Shown one piece after another: positions 44,142 through 54,750 of a stretch of DNA of 64,000 nucleotides. The notes under the pieces were generated by a model. That model ran no database searches. It was given only the letters and a program-made list of their open reading frames with translations, and was not told the DNA's origin. The DNA is from Symbiodinium kawagutii. Its lineage: Eukaryota > Sar > Dinophyceae > Suessiales > Symbiodiniaceae. Location of the stretch: positions 164,181 through 228,180 of the forward strand of contig VSDK01027838.1 in NCBI GenBank assembly GCA_009767595.1, given 5' to 3'. Position numbers and translations under genes: made by a program. Numbering within the stretch: the stretch's first letter is position 1; each line of letters begins with the position of its first letter.

Positions 44142-44155
44142 ACATGTTTGTTGAG

Positions 44156-44400
44156 GTTACCACTGTGGCTCATTGTTTTGGAGCTTGGACCCGATATGCA
44201 AAGGATCAACCGGGACTGCCAGAAACAGCCCATGCTGGCGTACCCATTGAGAAATACTGACTGCTTGGTGTTTTCAGTTTCTTTGTTTGAACAGTTCCAC
44301 CCCTTATGTGGGATGGCACAAAAATGGTGCAGAAGGTTGGGCCTTCGGGCCCTTGAGATCGCCGACCAATGCCATGGCCATAGCTCTTATGACGCATGCA
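44156..44400 (+). CDS. Coding exon after an element-derived intron, 3' end uncertain
   Basis: The split codon is restored (TG+G) and the hydrophobic run continues: LPLWLIVLELGPDMQRINRD, then CQKQPMLAYPLR. Further on the same frame gives MAQKWCRRLGLRALEIADQ. The 3' half may be another exon. Confidence 0.45.
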
Positions 44401-44416
44401 TTTTTGCCCCCCCCAG

Positions 44417-44463
44417 CGGTTGCGAGTTCTTTTTGAGGCATTCCAGGAGAGTCTTGAGGAGCG
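44417..44463 (+). CDS. Small coding exon
   Basis: Acceptor CCCCCCCCAG and donor GCG/GTAGAA. Reads RLRVLFEAFQESLEE, an amphipathic helix. Confidence 0.4.
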
Positions 44464-45193
44464 GTAGAAGATTGGACTAATTGGGTTTGGGGACTTTGGG
44501 AGACTTATTTTGCATTCTGGTTACAAGTCCCTTTACTTTGTCGTGATGAGGCTGACTGTAAATTTGGTCTGTGCAAGGTTCAAGCACATTTTTGCGGAGA
44601 ATCCTTCCAGAAGTCAACTACACTGCACTCCAAAGATATCCCTGGCATGTTCCTTGGTGCCAGCTCCAAAGTATCCCTGGCATCTTCCTTGGTGCTAGCT
44701 CCGTGACTCTCAGGACCGCAGGACTCTGGCATTTTCAAAGAGGGGAAATTGATTGAGAGGCCAGAGCAGCCAGGACAGACTCGGGGCAACGAAAGCATAC
44801 CATTTGAAGTTGACGTCGCAGCTATGGTCCTTTGTTTAGTACTTTTGGTACAGGGTCACAAGCACAGACAATTGCTGATGACCAAGCACTATTGGCCGTT
44901 GGTCAATCATGATTTATGAACCGTGCTGAATACTGCTCCCTAGCGGCTGATAATGATGAACGAAAACGATCAGCGTCAGAATGTTCCATGATGCTTGACC
45001 GGCGTTAAAGCATCAAGATCTGCCAAACTCTTGACCTGGACTGATCTTGATGCTTAAACCAACTATTATTAACCTAACCATTAAACTTTAGTCCAAGATC
45101 TGCCAAACCAATCCAACTATTAAACCAACCCTTGACCTGGACGAAAGTTGTGCATGGCATGGCCATGCATGGCCATAGGTTTTCCACTGCCAG

Positions 45194-45275
45194 GTATCAA
45201 GAAAGCCTTTTGCCCGATGGCTTTCTGAACCACGTGCTCGGCGAAACCGTGGCTGGGCTGCGGGCTTTGCCGCAG
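45194..45275 (+). CDS. Coding exon
   Basis: Acceptor CACTGCCAG/G and donor GCAG/GTACCC. Reads YQESLLPDGFLNHVLGETVA then GLRALPQ, ending in phase 0. Confidence 0.6.
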
Positions 45276-45479
45276 GTACCCAGCAAGACGTTTGGGGGTC
45301 TAACCATGAATGTCCATTAATCATCATTAATCATTAACATTCACTAACCACCAGGGATGTTGAAATGTTAATCATTGGCTGTTGTCGTTGAATTCTTGAC
45401 CATGAACTTTGAAGGTTTTTCTTGCGTGCAGCTGGATAGATACGTACTTGTACAAAGAGTGTTGGTACATTCATGTGCA

Positions 45480-45800
45480 CGTGTTCATTTGCGTGCATAC
45501 CTTCACATTCATACATGCATGCATATTCAACCACACACACACACGCAACAAATCTACACATATGATCACACACACACGTATAAATATAGATACAAATATC
45601 TATATACATATATACATAATATATATATATATATATATAAATATTTAAGTATAAATAGATAAATAAATAAATACATATATACATACATTTTTTCAACCAC
45701 ACTATAATACAGGTACCATACATGTATATATACATAGATCTATCTGCTTATATCTATATGTATAGATCGATCTATATATATATATGTATATATATATAGA
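45480..45800. repeat. CA- and TA-rich microsatellite tract
   Basis: CACACA runs then long TATATA runs, inside the intron between the exons at 45194 and 45908. Confidence 0.85.
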
Positions 45801-45907
45801 TATATATTTAGACATACATGAATGACATTCACATAAATCTATGACTGTAAAATGTCCAGAAACCGACACACCAAACCTTGCCACACCCACCTCCTGGGCT
45901 TCGTCAG

Positions 45908-46021
45908 GTTTTGCCCGTGAAGAAAGCGCTGAAGATCGGCCTCTCTCCCTGCGAGGCGCGGCTGTGCTACGAGCACTACGTGGATGTCGACAGCATTGGG
46001 CTCCTGGGTCGAAGCTGGCGG
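45908..46021 (+). CDS. Coding exon in phase with the previous one
   Basis: Acceptor TTCGTCAG/G and donor GCGG/GTGGGA. Reads VLPVKKALKIGLSPCEARLC then YEHYVDVDSIGLLGRSWR. Confidence 0.6.
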
Positions 46022-46064
46022 GTGGGAGATCCAGTAGCACCATCAGTTGCACCATGGGATCTAT

Positions 46065-46106
46065 AGGTGGTATATAGGTGGTATATAGGTGGTATATAGG
46101 TGGTAA
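46065..46106. repeat. Tandem repeat, 13-bp unit AGGTGGTATATAG-like
   Basis: Three to four near-perfect copies. Confidence 0.85.
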
Positions 46107-46493
46107 TTTTCCATCAAATATAGGGAGTGTCTAGTTAGAAACCATCCGTTGCTCACCACAGGTAGTACCATCGAATGTAGGGAGTCTATTGATTATGGAT
46201 CTCCCATGAGTAGTTTTCATTTACTTGGGCTTATTCCTTCCGTTAGCATCTACACGTGCTTGAGGAGTCGAAACCTAAGTCTAGATGTTGTATATCTTTG
46301 TTATGCTACACAGATTCACATATGAAGTTGAAGTAATATACATATACATATATATATATATAATTGTGTAAATATATATATATATTTGTACTTAATTACA
46401 CATATTTGTCATCCACCGTACCTGTTGTGCAGCAACAATGGTTCCTCCCAGTTGTACTACCGATGAATAGATTTGCTTAGCCCAGTAGCTAAG

Positions 46494-46679
46494 GGTATCA
46501 TCAACTTGTGGCATGAACTGCAAAGGCGCAACCCATCCAGTGAGCAACTGCTAAGGCCTGCAGATCTCAACGCCTTCCCATTGGGCCATGACCTGGAAAC
46601 CATGGAGGAGATCAGTGGGGCAGTGGTTGGCGGCCTCGAGTGGTGGCGGCCACAAGTGCAAATGACAAATCCCAACAAG
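46494..46679 (+). CDS. Coding exon in phase with the previous one
   Basis: Acceptor AGCTAAG/G and donor CAAG/GTCTAC; 62 codons: GIINLWHELQRRNPSSEQLL, RPADLNAFPLGHDLETMEEI, then SGAVVGGLEWWRPQVQMTNP. Confidence 0.6.
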
Positions 46680-46958
46680 GTCTACGATGGAGAGGAGGGG
46701 AGCGGAAGGGTTGGAGTTGGACTGATGCTCACAGCACGAAGGTCTCCAGTGCCGCTGTTGAGGTCTCACGGGGATGGTTGGCATTTGGTATCTTTTGTCA
46801 AGGATACTGTGAGGTTGGAAATATCATGTAATATCACTAAGCTGTTACCTTTTTCAATCTATTTCAATGATTGGTTGCTTTTGGTTGGTCAGCTTTCAAT
46901 TTCTTGTGGTTGAACTGGACTGTACGGCGTTGTACGGGCTTGACAATCTTTGCCACAG

Positions 46959-47112
46959 GAGAAAGCTCATCATTTCGCGCCCATCGGGCCCTCACCTTAT
47001 CCAACAGAGGTGAATCCATTTAGGGACCAGCGACGAACACCTCTGTGGAGAAATGAGCCACAGATGGGAGATGAAGATGACGACCTTCGAGACATCTTCA
47101 TGCTTGGAAGTG
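46959..47112 (+). CDS. Coding exon, 3' end uncertain
   Basis: Acceptor TTGCCACAG/G. Reads EKAHHFAPIGPSPYPTEVNP, then RTPLWRNEPQMGDEDDDLRD and IFMLGS. GTGAGC at 47113 is the best donor but leaves phase 0, while the next exon needs phase 2. Confidence 0.5.
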
Positions 47113-47623
47113 TGAGCAAAACGGGGAAGGCGGTGATGTGCTGCACAGAAAGTAACTTGAGCTTCTAACGATTGACGTCCTTCTCCCACTGAACAATTCT
47201 GAGATGTTTCAGCCAAGGTGGTTTCTGGGTGAAGGGACTGCACATTGGAGCTGTGGTGTCATTAGTTCCCCCAATTGGCCGGGGCTATCCACAGTGAGCA
47301 AACTTCAAGCTCACGCGCCGTGAGCTCTATTGTTTGATGACTTCCGTTGAAGCATGAAATCAAGCACCCGGATTGAATCACCATTGCTCATCACAGATTT
47401 CAATCACCGGACAATGATATGCGAAACATCAATCGTGATCAACCACAGTTCTTCATTCTTCACTGTTGAAAACAATCGTTTATCAGTATCCATCAACCAC
47501 TCGTAGCCAGTATTAGTCAGTATTAACCAATTAACCGTTGATAACTATCATCATCAATAGGCATTATTAATCATTATCAACCACTGTTAGTCATTCAAAA
47601 ACTTCTTCATGACTGTTGCCAAG

Positions 47624-47686
47624 GACTATCAACGAAGATCTGGTGCAATATTCCACGGGGCTCCTGCCTTGTAGCAGAGTGAGTTT
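47624..47686 (+). CDS. Coding exon
   Basis: Acceptor GTTGCCAAG/G and donor GTTT/GTAAGT. Reads TINEDLVQYSTGLLPCSRVS and leaves TT, completed to Leu by the next exon. Confidence 0.5.
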
Positions 47687-47705
47687 GTAAGTCTGTCGTG
47701 CCCAG

Positions 47706-47791
47706 GTTGGGCGATCACGCAGCGAAATTGGTGCAGGAGTCGCTTGGCAGATCAGGTGCTGCAGCTCTAGTTGTGGATCAGTCGGCGAACG
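47706..47791 (+). CDS. Coding exon before an element-derived intron
   Basis: Acceptor GTGCCCAG/G and donor AACG/GTATGT. Reads LGDHAAKLVQESLGRSGAAA then LVVDQSAN, leaving G. Confidence 0.55.
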
Positions 47792-47797
47792 GTATGT

Positions 47798-47970
47798 GGT
47801 GGTTTGTCAAGTCACAGGGGACCCCCATTCATATAGTATATATGAACCATCTATAGAATTCCTAGTGACCCTTTATAAATGGTGAATCATCTAATATTGA
47901 CCATTTTTGAAAATTTATATTAAACCTTAAACCATCCATTTTTTGTGGTTTCCCTATTTTGAGAACCACC
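47798..47970 (+). mobile_element. Family-2 inverted-repeat element forming an intron
   Basis: Left end GGTGGTTTGTCAAG and right end CTATTTTGAGAACCACC. The intron 47792-48000 consists of this element plus 6 bp on the left and 30 bp on the right. Confidence 0.6.
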
Positions 47971-48000
47971 CGGCTGTGGATCTACTCTACCCGGTAGCAG

Positions 48001-48085
48001 CCGAAGCGCGGAGGTTGCGACTCACGGGAGTTGAGCTGGGAGATGCTGCGACCCTCGAGGCGAGCCCAGGGCCCACGTTGCAGTG
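48001..48085 (+). CDS. Coding exon after an element-derived intron
   Basis: After GGTAGCAG, phase restored (G+CC gives Ala): EARRLRLTGVELGDAATLEA then SPGPTLQ. Donor CAGTG/GTAGCG. Confidence 0.55.
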
Positions 48086-48279
48086 GTAGCGGTTGGGCGG
48101 TGGTTCATCATGGGGATCTCCCAGGGTTACCAAGCAATGGTTAAGTCATGGTAGGTCCTGGTTGATGTTGGCCCAGGATGGCTGTATAATGGCTTTACAG
48201 TGGCTTTGGTAAGAACACAATGGTTGATAAGCTGGTTATCTTGGTTGACAATAGGTGAACCAACAGTTGAATAGGCGAT

Positions 48280-48460
48280 ATATATATATGTATATGTACT
48301 GTATGTGTGTATGTATGTACCAGCTTGATATTCATATCTATACACGTTCAAATACGTGCATGTGTTTTTTACATACATATATATATATATATATACATAC
48401 GCATACATATACACATGCATATGCATATACATTACATATGCATATACATATACGTATAGG
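48280..48460. repeat. TA-rich microsatellite tract
   Basis: Repeated TATATA, TATGTATG and CATATACA units. Downstream to 49260 the DNA is satellite-like; an open frame at 48800-48970 (MDQLVKTCLALVDVSEPAGQ) is probably a satellite artefact. Confidence 0.8.
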
Positions 48461-49266
48461 GATGCCAATGACACCACCCTCAAAATGAATGACGATCAAA
48501 ATGCCAGATTACGAAAGAGTTATCCGATGTGAGCAGCCAGGGTTACAGGGCCCTTGACTCATCGGCATATATGTGGGAAGTAGGCGAATCACATGTTTGA
48601 TATGCTTGAGCAGTTATGGTGGATAGTAATGGCAGGACATTAATGCTTGATACATACATGTATACTGTAAATAGAATATGCTTGATCGTTAATGGTCATT
48701 GCTGGCATATTGCTGGTTGATAGCAATGGTTGATACAGGTAATGTGGTCAATCATGAGCAACTGCCACAACCACGGGGTGATCATTGTTCATCGGTGTTT
48801 CTACCAGGTGCTTTGTGGCAGATGGATCAGCTGGTTAAAACATGTCTAGCATTGGTTGATGTGTCTGAACCAGCTGGTCAAACTTGGTTGCATGTGCTGC
48901 TTGATGATAGTAGCAAGCCAATGGTTACTTCATGGTCAATACAATCATTGCTTGGCTATAAATGGTTATGTTAGACTGTACTTTTATACCATGATATATA
49001 TATATATATATATTATTTTGGGCAGTATTGGTCATGGTTAATCAGGCCTATATAAACAATCATAATTGCAATCATGTTTTTTCATGGTCAGGAATACAGT
49101 GGTCATTACAATGGTCAATAATGGGAAGCCAACCATCATGTAGTGGTCAATACTTGTGAATAAACAACCGCAAACAATCATTAGTCAATTGTCAGTAATA
49201 GTCAATGGTGGTGAACCATGGTCCATGATAGGGTCAATGGTCTCGATGATGTTTGGGCACTTCCAG

Positions 49267-49317
49267 AATCCCAGGGTCCCAGGTAGCTTTGCCACTGATG
49301 CATTGAATCAACTGAGG
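49267..49317 (+). CDS. Coding exon before an element-derived intron
   Basis: Acceptor GCACTTCCAG. Seventeen codons NPRVPGSFATDALNQLR, phase 0. The donor GTTTCTCAAAAT is the left end of a family-2 element. Confidence 0.5.
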
Positions 49318-49418
49318 GTTTCTCAAAATAGGGAACCCCCCAAAATGGATGGTTTGTTATGTTTATTGCTGTAAAAGACTATTAAGGATGATTTGGGGGC
49401 ATGGCTTGAGAAACCACC
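49316..49418 (+). mobile_element. Family-2 inverted-repeat element forming an intron
   Basis: Left end GGGTTTCTCAAAATAGGG and right end CATGGCTTGAGAAACCACC. The intron 49318-49431 is this element plus 13 bp. Confidence 0.55.
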
Positions 49419-49431
49419 AACTGGTCACTAG

Positions 49432-49512
49432 GTGTATGTCTACCCATCAATAACAGGGATGGTCATCCAAATCGTTCGCAGTTGGAGGATTCAAAACATT
49501 TTTTCGATTGAG
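49432..49512 (+). CDS. Coding exon after an element-derived intron
   Basis: Acceptor GTCACTAG/G, phase 0. Reads VYVYPSITGMVIQIVRSWRI; the frame runs to a TAG at 49513. An internal donor is possible. Confidence 0.45.
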
Positions 49513-49552
49513 TAGATTGAACACTGGTGGGGCATCATGGACCTGTATAAAG

Positions 49553-49646
49553 CGCAAATGCCTCCGCCAACCGGTGCATCTTGCAGAACTCATCCATCGT
49601 GGTGGCGGGGCGGAAAGAGCTCTACTATCTGAATCCCTCTGTCGAG
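49553..49646 (+). CDS. Coding exon
   Basis: Donor CGAG/GTGAGT is ideal. Reads NASANRCILQNSSIVVAGRK then ELYYLNPSVE. The acceptor is TATAAAG or, shorter, ATCTTGCAG at 49586. Confidence 0.55.
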
Positions 49647-49748
49647 GTGAGTCGCAGTTCTACCTGTTGCGGGCTGTCCGTGGCAGTGGTGGCACCTGCC
49701 AACCTTGGAAGGTGGATAAACCAAAACATTCTTTTCATAAACAGCAAG

Positions 49749-49817
49749 GTGGTTTGCCAACTACACGGCTGGATGATTGTCAGACCTGCTTTGGATGCTT
49801 GGAAGGCAGAGATCTGA
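49749..49817 (+). CDS. Coding exon, possibly terminal
   Basis: Acceptor AACAGCAAG/G. Reads VVCQLHGWMIVRPALDAWKA then EI and TGA. Confidence 0.4.
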   Translation: MVCQLHGWMIVRPALDAWKAEI

Positions 49818-50099
49818 AGCTATCAGATACAGTAGCAACAACATGCAACATAATGCCAAGCAAAGTGAATATTTCTGGCCATTTTTTTCACGTTGACAGC
49901 GATGACATTCCTTGCAGAATGAATATGCATGACTGCAGCAGCGAAATGGAGTTTTGAAGCGGTTGGTTGGTAGATGAGTCATTGATCATCATTCACCATT
50001 GTCATCATTCAACGATTGTGTAACAATCATGATAGCATCATCATCCAAGCACGCATGTCTTGTTTATAGTTGAGCCGATCGCGATGTGTTCCTGGTCAG

Positions 50100-50241
50100 T
50101 TGCGGCCCACGGACATGGGTTTGTTACACTGGAGCGGGCCCACCGCCCATGATTCACCGCCGCATCAGTGTATCCCTCTTTCGTGGTCACGGCTGTAGCA
50201 AACTTTCCGGTGCAGCATCTATCCCCAAAAAGTTCCAAAAG
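50100..50241 (+). CDS. Coding exon
   Basis: Acceptor CTGGTCAG and donor AAAG/GTACTT. Reads CGPRTWVCYTGAGPPPMIHR, then RISVSLFRGHGCSKLSGAAS. Confidence 0.5.
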
Positions 50242-50913
50242 GTACTTGTTTGGTTGTCTCATCGGCGAGTCACACAAAATTTCAACAGCCTCCATGAATG
50301 GGGAAATCGCTCACCATGAGGAGTTGTTCACCATCACACCAGTTTCATTTGATATCGGAAGATAGTTGTTTGGAGCAAACCACCAATTTTGGCGATCCAC
50401 CATGTGTCAACACACCTGTATGGGAAAGGCATTTAATTCGTTTGGACGACCACGAGGATTTTGCATGCTTGCTTTGTTTATAACGACCCCTTATTGCCGA
50501 TCGTGAATCAAACAGATTGGTTACTGGGGTTGGTTTACAATAATTATCAAGGACAAGTCTTCCTTAGTTCATGACGATCCTTGACCATCAACATTTGCTG
50601 ACAATTACAACCATCATGACTCCTTTATTCACTTGTTTACTCTACCCCGTCAAGCTCTCACACGTTTTGACATTTATTCAGCTAGTATTTTCCTTCATGA
50701 GCATATTGCTCGCCATCAACAACCATCATGGATCATCATGAGCCACATCAACTATCATTGACAGTCATCAACCACAGTGAATCATCATTGATCACTATCC
50801 AGTGTATTGATTGATTGTTATCCCCCATTATGATCCATCATTAACCATCGTGAAGCATCGCCAGCCATGCCCATTGCCACCATAAGACAAATGATCAATC
50901 CCAACTTTGTCAG

Positions 50914-50978
50914 GCCGGCGCCACCGCAGGGTCACGCCGCTTGGGATGAAGGGGCTGCCCCCGGCAAGAGTTCTGTGG
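50914..50978 (+). CDS. Small coding exon at a satellite polarity switch
   Basis: Acceptor CTTTGTCAG/G and donor GTGG/GTGACT. The frame with near-total G/C third bases reads RRHRRVTPLGMKGLPPARVL. CCATCATTAACC-type DNA lies before it and GGTTGGTTGG after it. Confidence 0.45.
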
Positions 50979-51490
50979 GTGACTGATGGGTTGGTCGGTT
51001 GGTTGGTTGATTGGTTGGCTAGTTAGCTAGTTGGTTGTTTGGTTGGGAGCTATCCTGAAGGATGGTTAATATGGTTGGCTAGTATGGGTATACCACAGTG
51101 GTTGGTCAATGGTTGTGTGATGGTTGATGATGGTCTATGATGCTTAATGGAATTTATTGACCGCGAGCATCAGTACTGGGCCTAGCAGTCGTTGGGTGCT
51201 AACAGTGGTTGATAATGTCAGTAATGGTTGATGATGGTCAATATCTATCTCTTGATACATCATGTTTGGTGACAATAGATATAGTAGATGCCTACATAGC
51301 CATTGTGAATTGTTGGTAATGGTGGGTGATGATACTTGATGATGAGGGTTGAGAAATGTTATCCAATAATGAGGGATCATGATGGTTGAGGCTGGTTAAT
51401 GATGGTTCACTGGTTGTTGCTGATGGTGAAGTGCTGGTCAATGATGGTCACCAAAGTATTGTTGGCATTCACTAGGGCACTGGGGCCCAG

Positions 51491-51537
51491 GGAATCCGGC
51501 TGCGGGCAGACAGACGTGAGATCGTCTGGCCAATGCG
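51491..51537 (+). CDS. Small coding exon in phase with the previous one
   Basis: Acceptor GGGCCCAG/G and donor TGCG/GTAGTT. Reads GIRLRADRREIVWPM. Confidence 0.5.
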
Positions 51538-51762
51538 GTAGTTGGTGCGGTGACGATGTTTGGGATCTTACCAACAGGTTTCATGAGGATTCATCGTAAT
51601 AGAAATCCGTTGCTAACATCCCCTTGGGCCATTGGTTCATTGGATCTTTCCTTGAAAGGGAAACAGCACTGCCCAAGGGGGTTCCTAAAGTGTGGCAGTG
51701 GAAGCAGTGCAGATGTTGAGAGCTCGGAGGCCTCTGCGCGCCAGTTCTCATGGCTCACCCAG

Positions 51763-51842
51763 GCTTGCCTAGTGCAGTGGTGGATTTCGACAGTGAGGTG
51801 CCCTTCCGGTGGGCTGATGCTGTCCAATGCTGTCCAACAACC
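51763..51842 (+). CDS. Possible coding exon
   Basis: Acceptor CTCACCCAG/G. Reads LPSAVVDFDSEVPFRWADAV. Upstream (51690-51760) VEAVQMLRARRPLRASS is also coding-like; boundaries unresolved. Confidence 0.35.
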
Positions 51843-52031
51843 ATGTGAAATGAATCAGTATGGACCATCCTTTCAGGGGTAGTAGGAATTAAATCCCGAT
51901 CAACCTTCATAAAGCATCATCAGCCATCATCAATCATCATCAATCACCATCAATCATCATCAATCATTCACGATTTTACGGGTCATTCCGGGAAAGACAC
52001 CGTGATGTGGGATCATCTCGCGGCTCCGCAG

Positions 52032-52148
52032 TGGTTCTGACCAATGGCCATTCCAAGCGATTGGGCAGGCCCGCTTCCGTTTTCAATTGTGGCAACTGCT
52101 GCAGCAAGAATTAGAAGTCCCACAGGCATTTGCAGAGACTGAGCAGAG
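52032..52148 (+). CDS. Coding exon, Gln-rich
   Basis: Acceptor CTCCGCAG and donor AGAG/GTAAAC. Reads GSDQWPFQAIGQARFRFQLW then QLLQQELEVPQAFAETEQ. Confidence 0.55.
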
Positions 52149-52419
52149 GTAAACAGATACCGTTGCTACGGATTTTTGCACAATAGACGACAATAGACTA
52201 TAGATGTTTATGATAGTGTAGATAAACAAATTAATATATACACATACATAAATGCTACAGTAACTGCACATGTCCACTCCAATATACTGTGTTCATACCA
52301 AATGGACTGTGGGGGAAGGCAGTGCCGGTCTTTTTGTGTTTGTCAGAACCTAGCCCTTGATACCCTCTGGTAAACTAACCTGGCAATGGAAAATTCGCAA
52401 TTTACTGGTGGTTTCCCAG

Positions 52420-52456
52420 GGTTTCACTACAGAATACGGCTAAAATCCATTGCCAG
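52420..52456 (+). CDS. Small coding exon in phase
   Basis: Acceptor TTTCCCAG/G and donor CCAG/GTGAGT. Reads VSLQNTAKIHCQ. Confidence 0.45.
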
Positions 52457-52795
52457 GTGAGTTTATTGGAGGGTAGTATTGCTCTCTAGTCAAATTTGTC
52501 ATTCTTGCTGAAATACCTCACATTTTCATCATTTGAAGGAGTTCATTCATCTGTGAATCTGGAGTCCAGACTCCTTACTTTGCGCATCCTTGTATATAGA
52601 TAGTTGGTAACTGGGCAGAAGAATGGACACAGCAACGGCTGACCTTTGCACATGCCAAGAGCCTCGATTTTTGATTCAACTGTGAATCCAACAAAATCAT
52701 CAAGCAACTGAAAAGTAGTTTATTTGTGCCATTCATAGTTTCATAAACCCTTCAAATGCATCATTCATGATCCCAAAACATCTAAAATCCAGCAG

Positions 52796-52856
52796 GCCCT
52801 CCGCGGCTTTGCCTACTGGCCGCAGCAAGACTTGCTCTTCCTGGCGTGCCTCGGCA
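52796..52856 (+). CDS. Coding exon in phase
   Basis: Acceptor TCCAGCAG/G. Reads ALRGFAYWPQQDLLFLACLG, with almost all G/C third bases. Donor GTTGAC (or GC donor at 52853). Antisense is open but less biased. Confidence 0.5.
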
Positions 52857-52971
52857 GTTGACCCCTCCCTGTGGACGCCCAGGAGTTGGGTGCCTGTTGC
52901 GCTTAGCTCAAGCTGTAGCGCCTGGTTATTCATGGGATTTTTTTCGCCTCATTGGCCAGTGAATGTTTCAG

Positions 52972-53068
52972 ACTTCGGAGCTGCATCCCGACTTGATGAT
53001 CCCAATAGAAGCACCAGAAGCGAAAAGGCTCGAAGTATGCATTGGGGGACTGCAGTAACACTGGCCAG
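52972..53068 (+). CDS. Coding exon in phase
   Basis: Acceptor AATGTTTCAG and donor CCAG/GTATGT. Reads FGAASRLDDPNRSTRSEKAR then SMHWGTAVTLA. Confidence 0.55.
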
Positions 53069-53178
53069 GTATGTGTCAAACATGGGCTTGGATGCACAAA
53101 GACATTGCTGGTCCTACACAAGTGGACCAAATCTCTGTCTTGGATACGAAACAGAAGAGCGGCATAGGGTTTTGTCAG

Positions 53179-53222
53179 CTGGCCGTGTATGGTTGCCGCC
53201 AATTCACCTTGGAGGCTGGAAG
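53179..53222 (+). CDS. Small coding exon, frame uncertain
   Basis: Acceptor TTTTGTCAG and donor GAAG/GTAAAT. Phase gives WPCMVAANSPWRLE; composition gives LAVYGCRQFTLEAG. Confidence 0.4.
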
Positions 53223-53717
53223 GTAAATGATCATGGTAATGATTCAATGATATCCAATAGTTTCGGATGCCATTGTTTGCCTGTGGCTAACACAGTATGG
53301 GGGGATCAATACAGTAATCTATTGGCCCCAAACAAGGGTGCAATTGGCAAGTGGGTCAATAGGCAACAAACAGAACTCTTGGGTACATCCAAACTGCAGC
53401 TGATCACTGCTTGTTGAGTCACTTCACAGTTGCACCATCATTTGGGTCGCAAAAATGGTGGTGCCCCCTGACTTTCCTGTTAAAAGTCAGACCGGTTCTG
53501 GGATGTTGGGGTTGGGGTAAGTACCACCATTGGACCATGGCCAGGGACATACGCATGTGAATCCTATATGGATGGTACAGATGGTATGGATGGCATGTTG
53601 CTGTTGGTTCTCATCCCCCAGTATTGTCCATTATTAGCCATCATGATCCATTCATCAAAGCGCGAATCAACCATTGTGTATCACAAACCCAGATTCTTTG
53701 GGCGCGCAACATGAACC

Positions 53718-53830
53718 ACCAGTTTGCAACCAGTGAGGCCGCACCGCGGTGGCATTGTGGCTTCCAGGTCGGAATTGCAACTCTGTTTCGTCGTTGTCTT
53801 GCTGCGTCTTGGTTCTCACCCAAAACCAAA
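53718..53830 (+). CDS. Possible coding exon
   Basis: Reads PVRPHRGGIVASRSELQLCF then VVVLLRLGSHPKPN. Two frames are open and boundaries are unclear. Confidence 0.3.
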
Positions 53831-54016
53831 CATGGGCATAGTGGGGGTGAATTCAGAGGCAAGCAATGACCACCACCAACTATGTGAAACAATCCTTTGT
53901 TGGTATTGAATCACTATTTGAATCACTAGTACATTCAAATGATATACTATAGCAATGGGCACTGTGGGTATAGATGAAACAATCCTTTGTCCAGCTGGGT
54001 ATCTTCAAGCCGCCAG

Positions 54017-54106
54017 GATGTCGCATTCCAACAGCTCTATGCTTGGCTGGATCCTGAGGATGGCGGATGGAACATGATGGAACGATGGGCTCAACTACCA
54101 TCAACC
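54017..54106 (+). CDS. Coding exon
   Basis: Acceptor GCCGCCAG/G and donor ACC/GTTGAT enclose 30 codons: DVAFQQLYAWLDPEDGGWNM then MERWAQLPST. The LDPEDGG turn after an aromatic helix recalls a degenerate EF-hand loop; weak. Confidence 0.55.
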
Positions 54107-54339
54107 GTTGATAGTTGGGCTTCAGAACCACCTATAACCACCCATTTAACCACCCATTTCTAGGCGGCGCGCATGCCGGGATGGTCGCTTTGTTCCCCGT
54201 TTAAGCCATTGTTACGACATTGATTCCCTTCAATGTCGTTGGTTTCCAGGCCTCCACCAGTGGTTCCCTGCTGCCCTTGACGATGTTTCCAGCTGAGGCA
54301 TTGATTTTCGGCTGTCCGTGCACGAGGCGAGAGAGCAGA

Positions 54340-54450
54340 TGTTGGTTGGTCGGTCGGTTGGTTGGTTGCTTGGTTGAAGTTGGTTGAAGTTGGTTGGTTG
54401 AAGTTGGTTGGTTGAAGTTGGTTCAAGCTGGTTCAAGCTGGTTGAAGCGT
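54340..54450. repeat. GGTTGGTTGG/TTGAAG array
   Basis: Tandem GTTGGTTGAA units in the 3' part of the intron 54107-54491. Confidence 0.85.
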
Positions 54451-54491
54451 TTGGTTGACTGGTTTAGCTCCCGGGTTTTCCCTGCAGCCAG

Positions 54492-54577
54492 GCAGTTTTG
54501 GGCTTGTCAGTGGATCAGGAGCTTCGGGCGGAGACATTGGAATCAGTGGATGGTTGGGACATCAAAACAGGCGCCGG
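54492..54577 (+). CDS. Coding exon in phase
   Basis: Acceptor CAGCCAG/G and donor CCGG/GTGATT. Reads AVLGLSVDQELRAETLESVD then GWDIKTGA. Confidence 0.55.
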
Positions 54578-54603
54578 GTGATTCGGGGATCTGACGATAG
54601 ATG

Positions 54604-54750
54604 GTTAAATGGTGGTTAACTATGGGTCATGAACCACCAACAGGATGAGGTGATGGTTAACTATGGGTCAACAACCAATGGTGATTCGGGGATTCACGCT
54701 TGAGAACCACCAACAGTATGAGGTGATGGTTAACTATGGGTCATGAAAAG
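54604..54750. repeat. Tandem repeats around GGTTAACTATGGGTCA and GAACCACCAACA
   Basis: Three imperfect copies of an about 50-60-bp unit in the intron. Confidence 0.7.

Noticed and set aside
44464..44510. Dinucleotide-binding-like motif IGLIGFGDFG as in prephenate/arogenate dehydrogenase
   Set aside because: It is separated from the preceding exon by an in-frame TAG and a 7-nt gap too short for an intron, and the continuation does not look like that family.
48699..48974. 91-codon frame with DQLVKTCLALVDVSEPAGQ
   Set aside because: Mostly translation of GGTTGATG-type satellite DNA with no clear splice sites.
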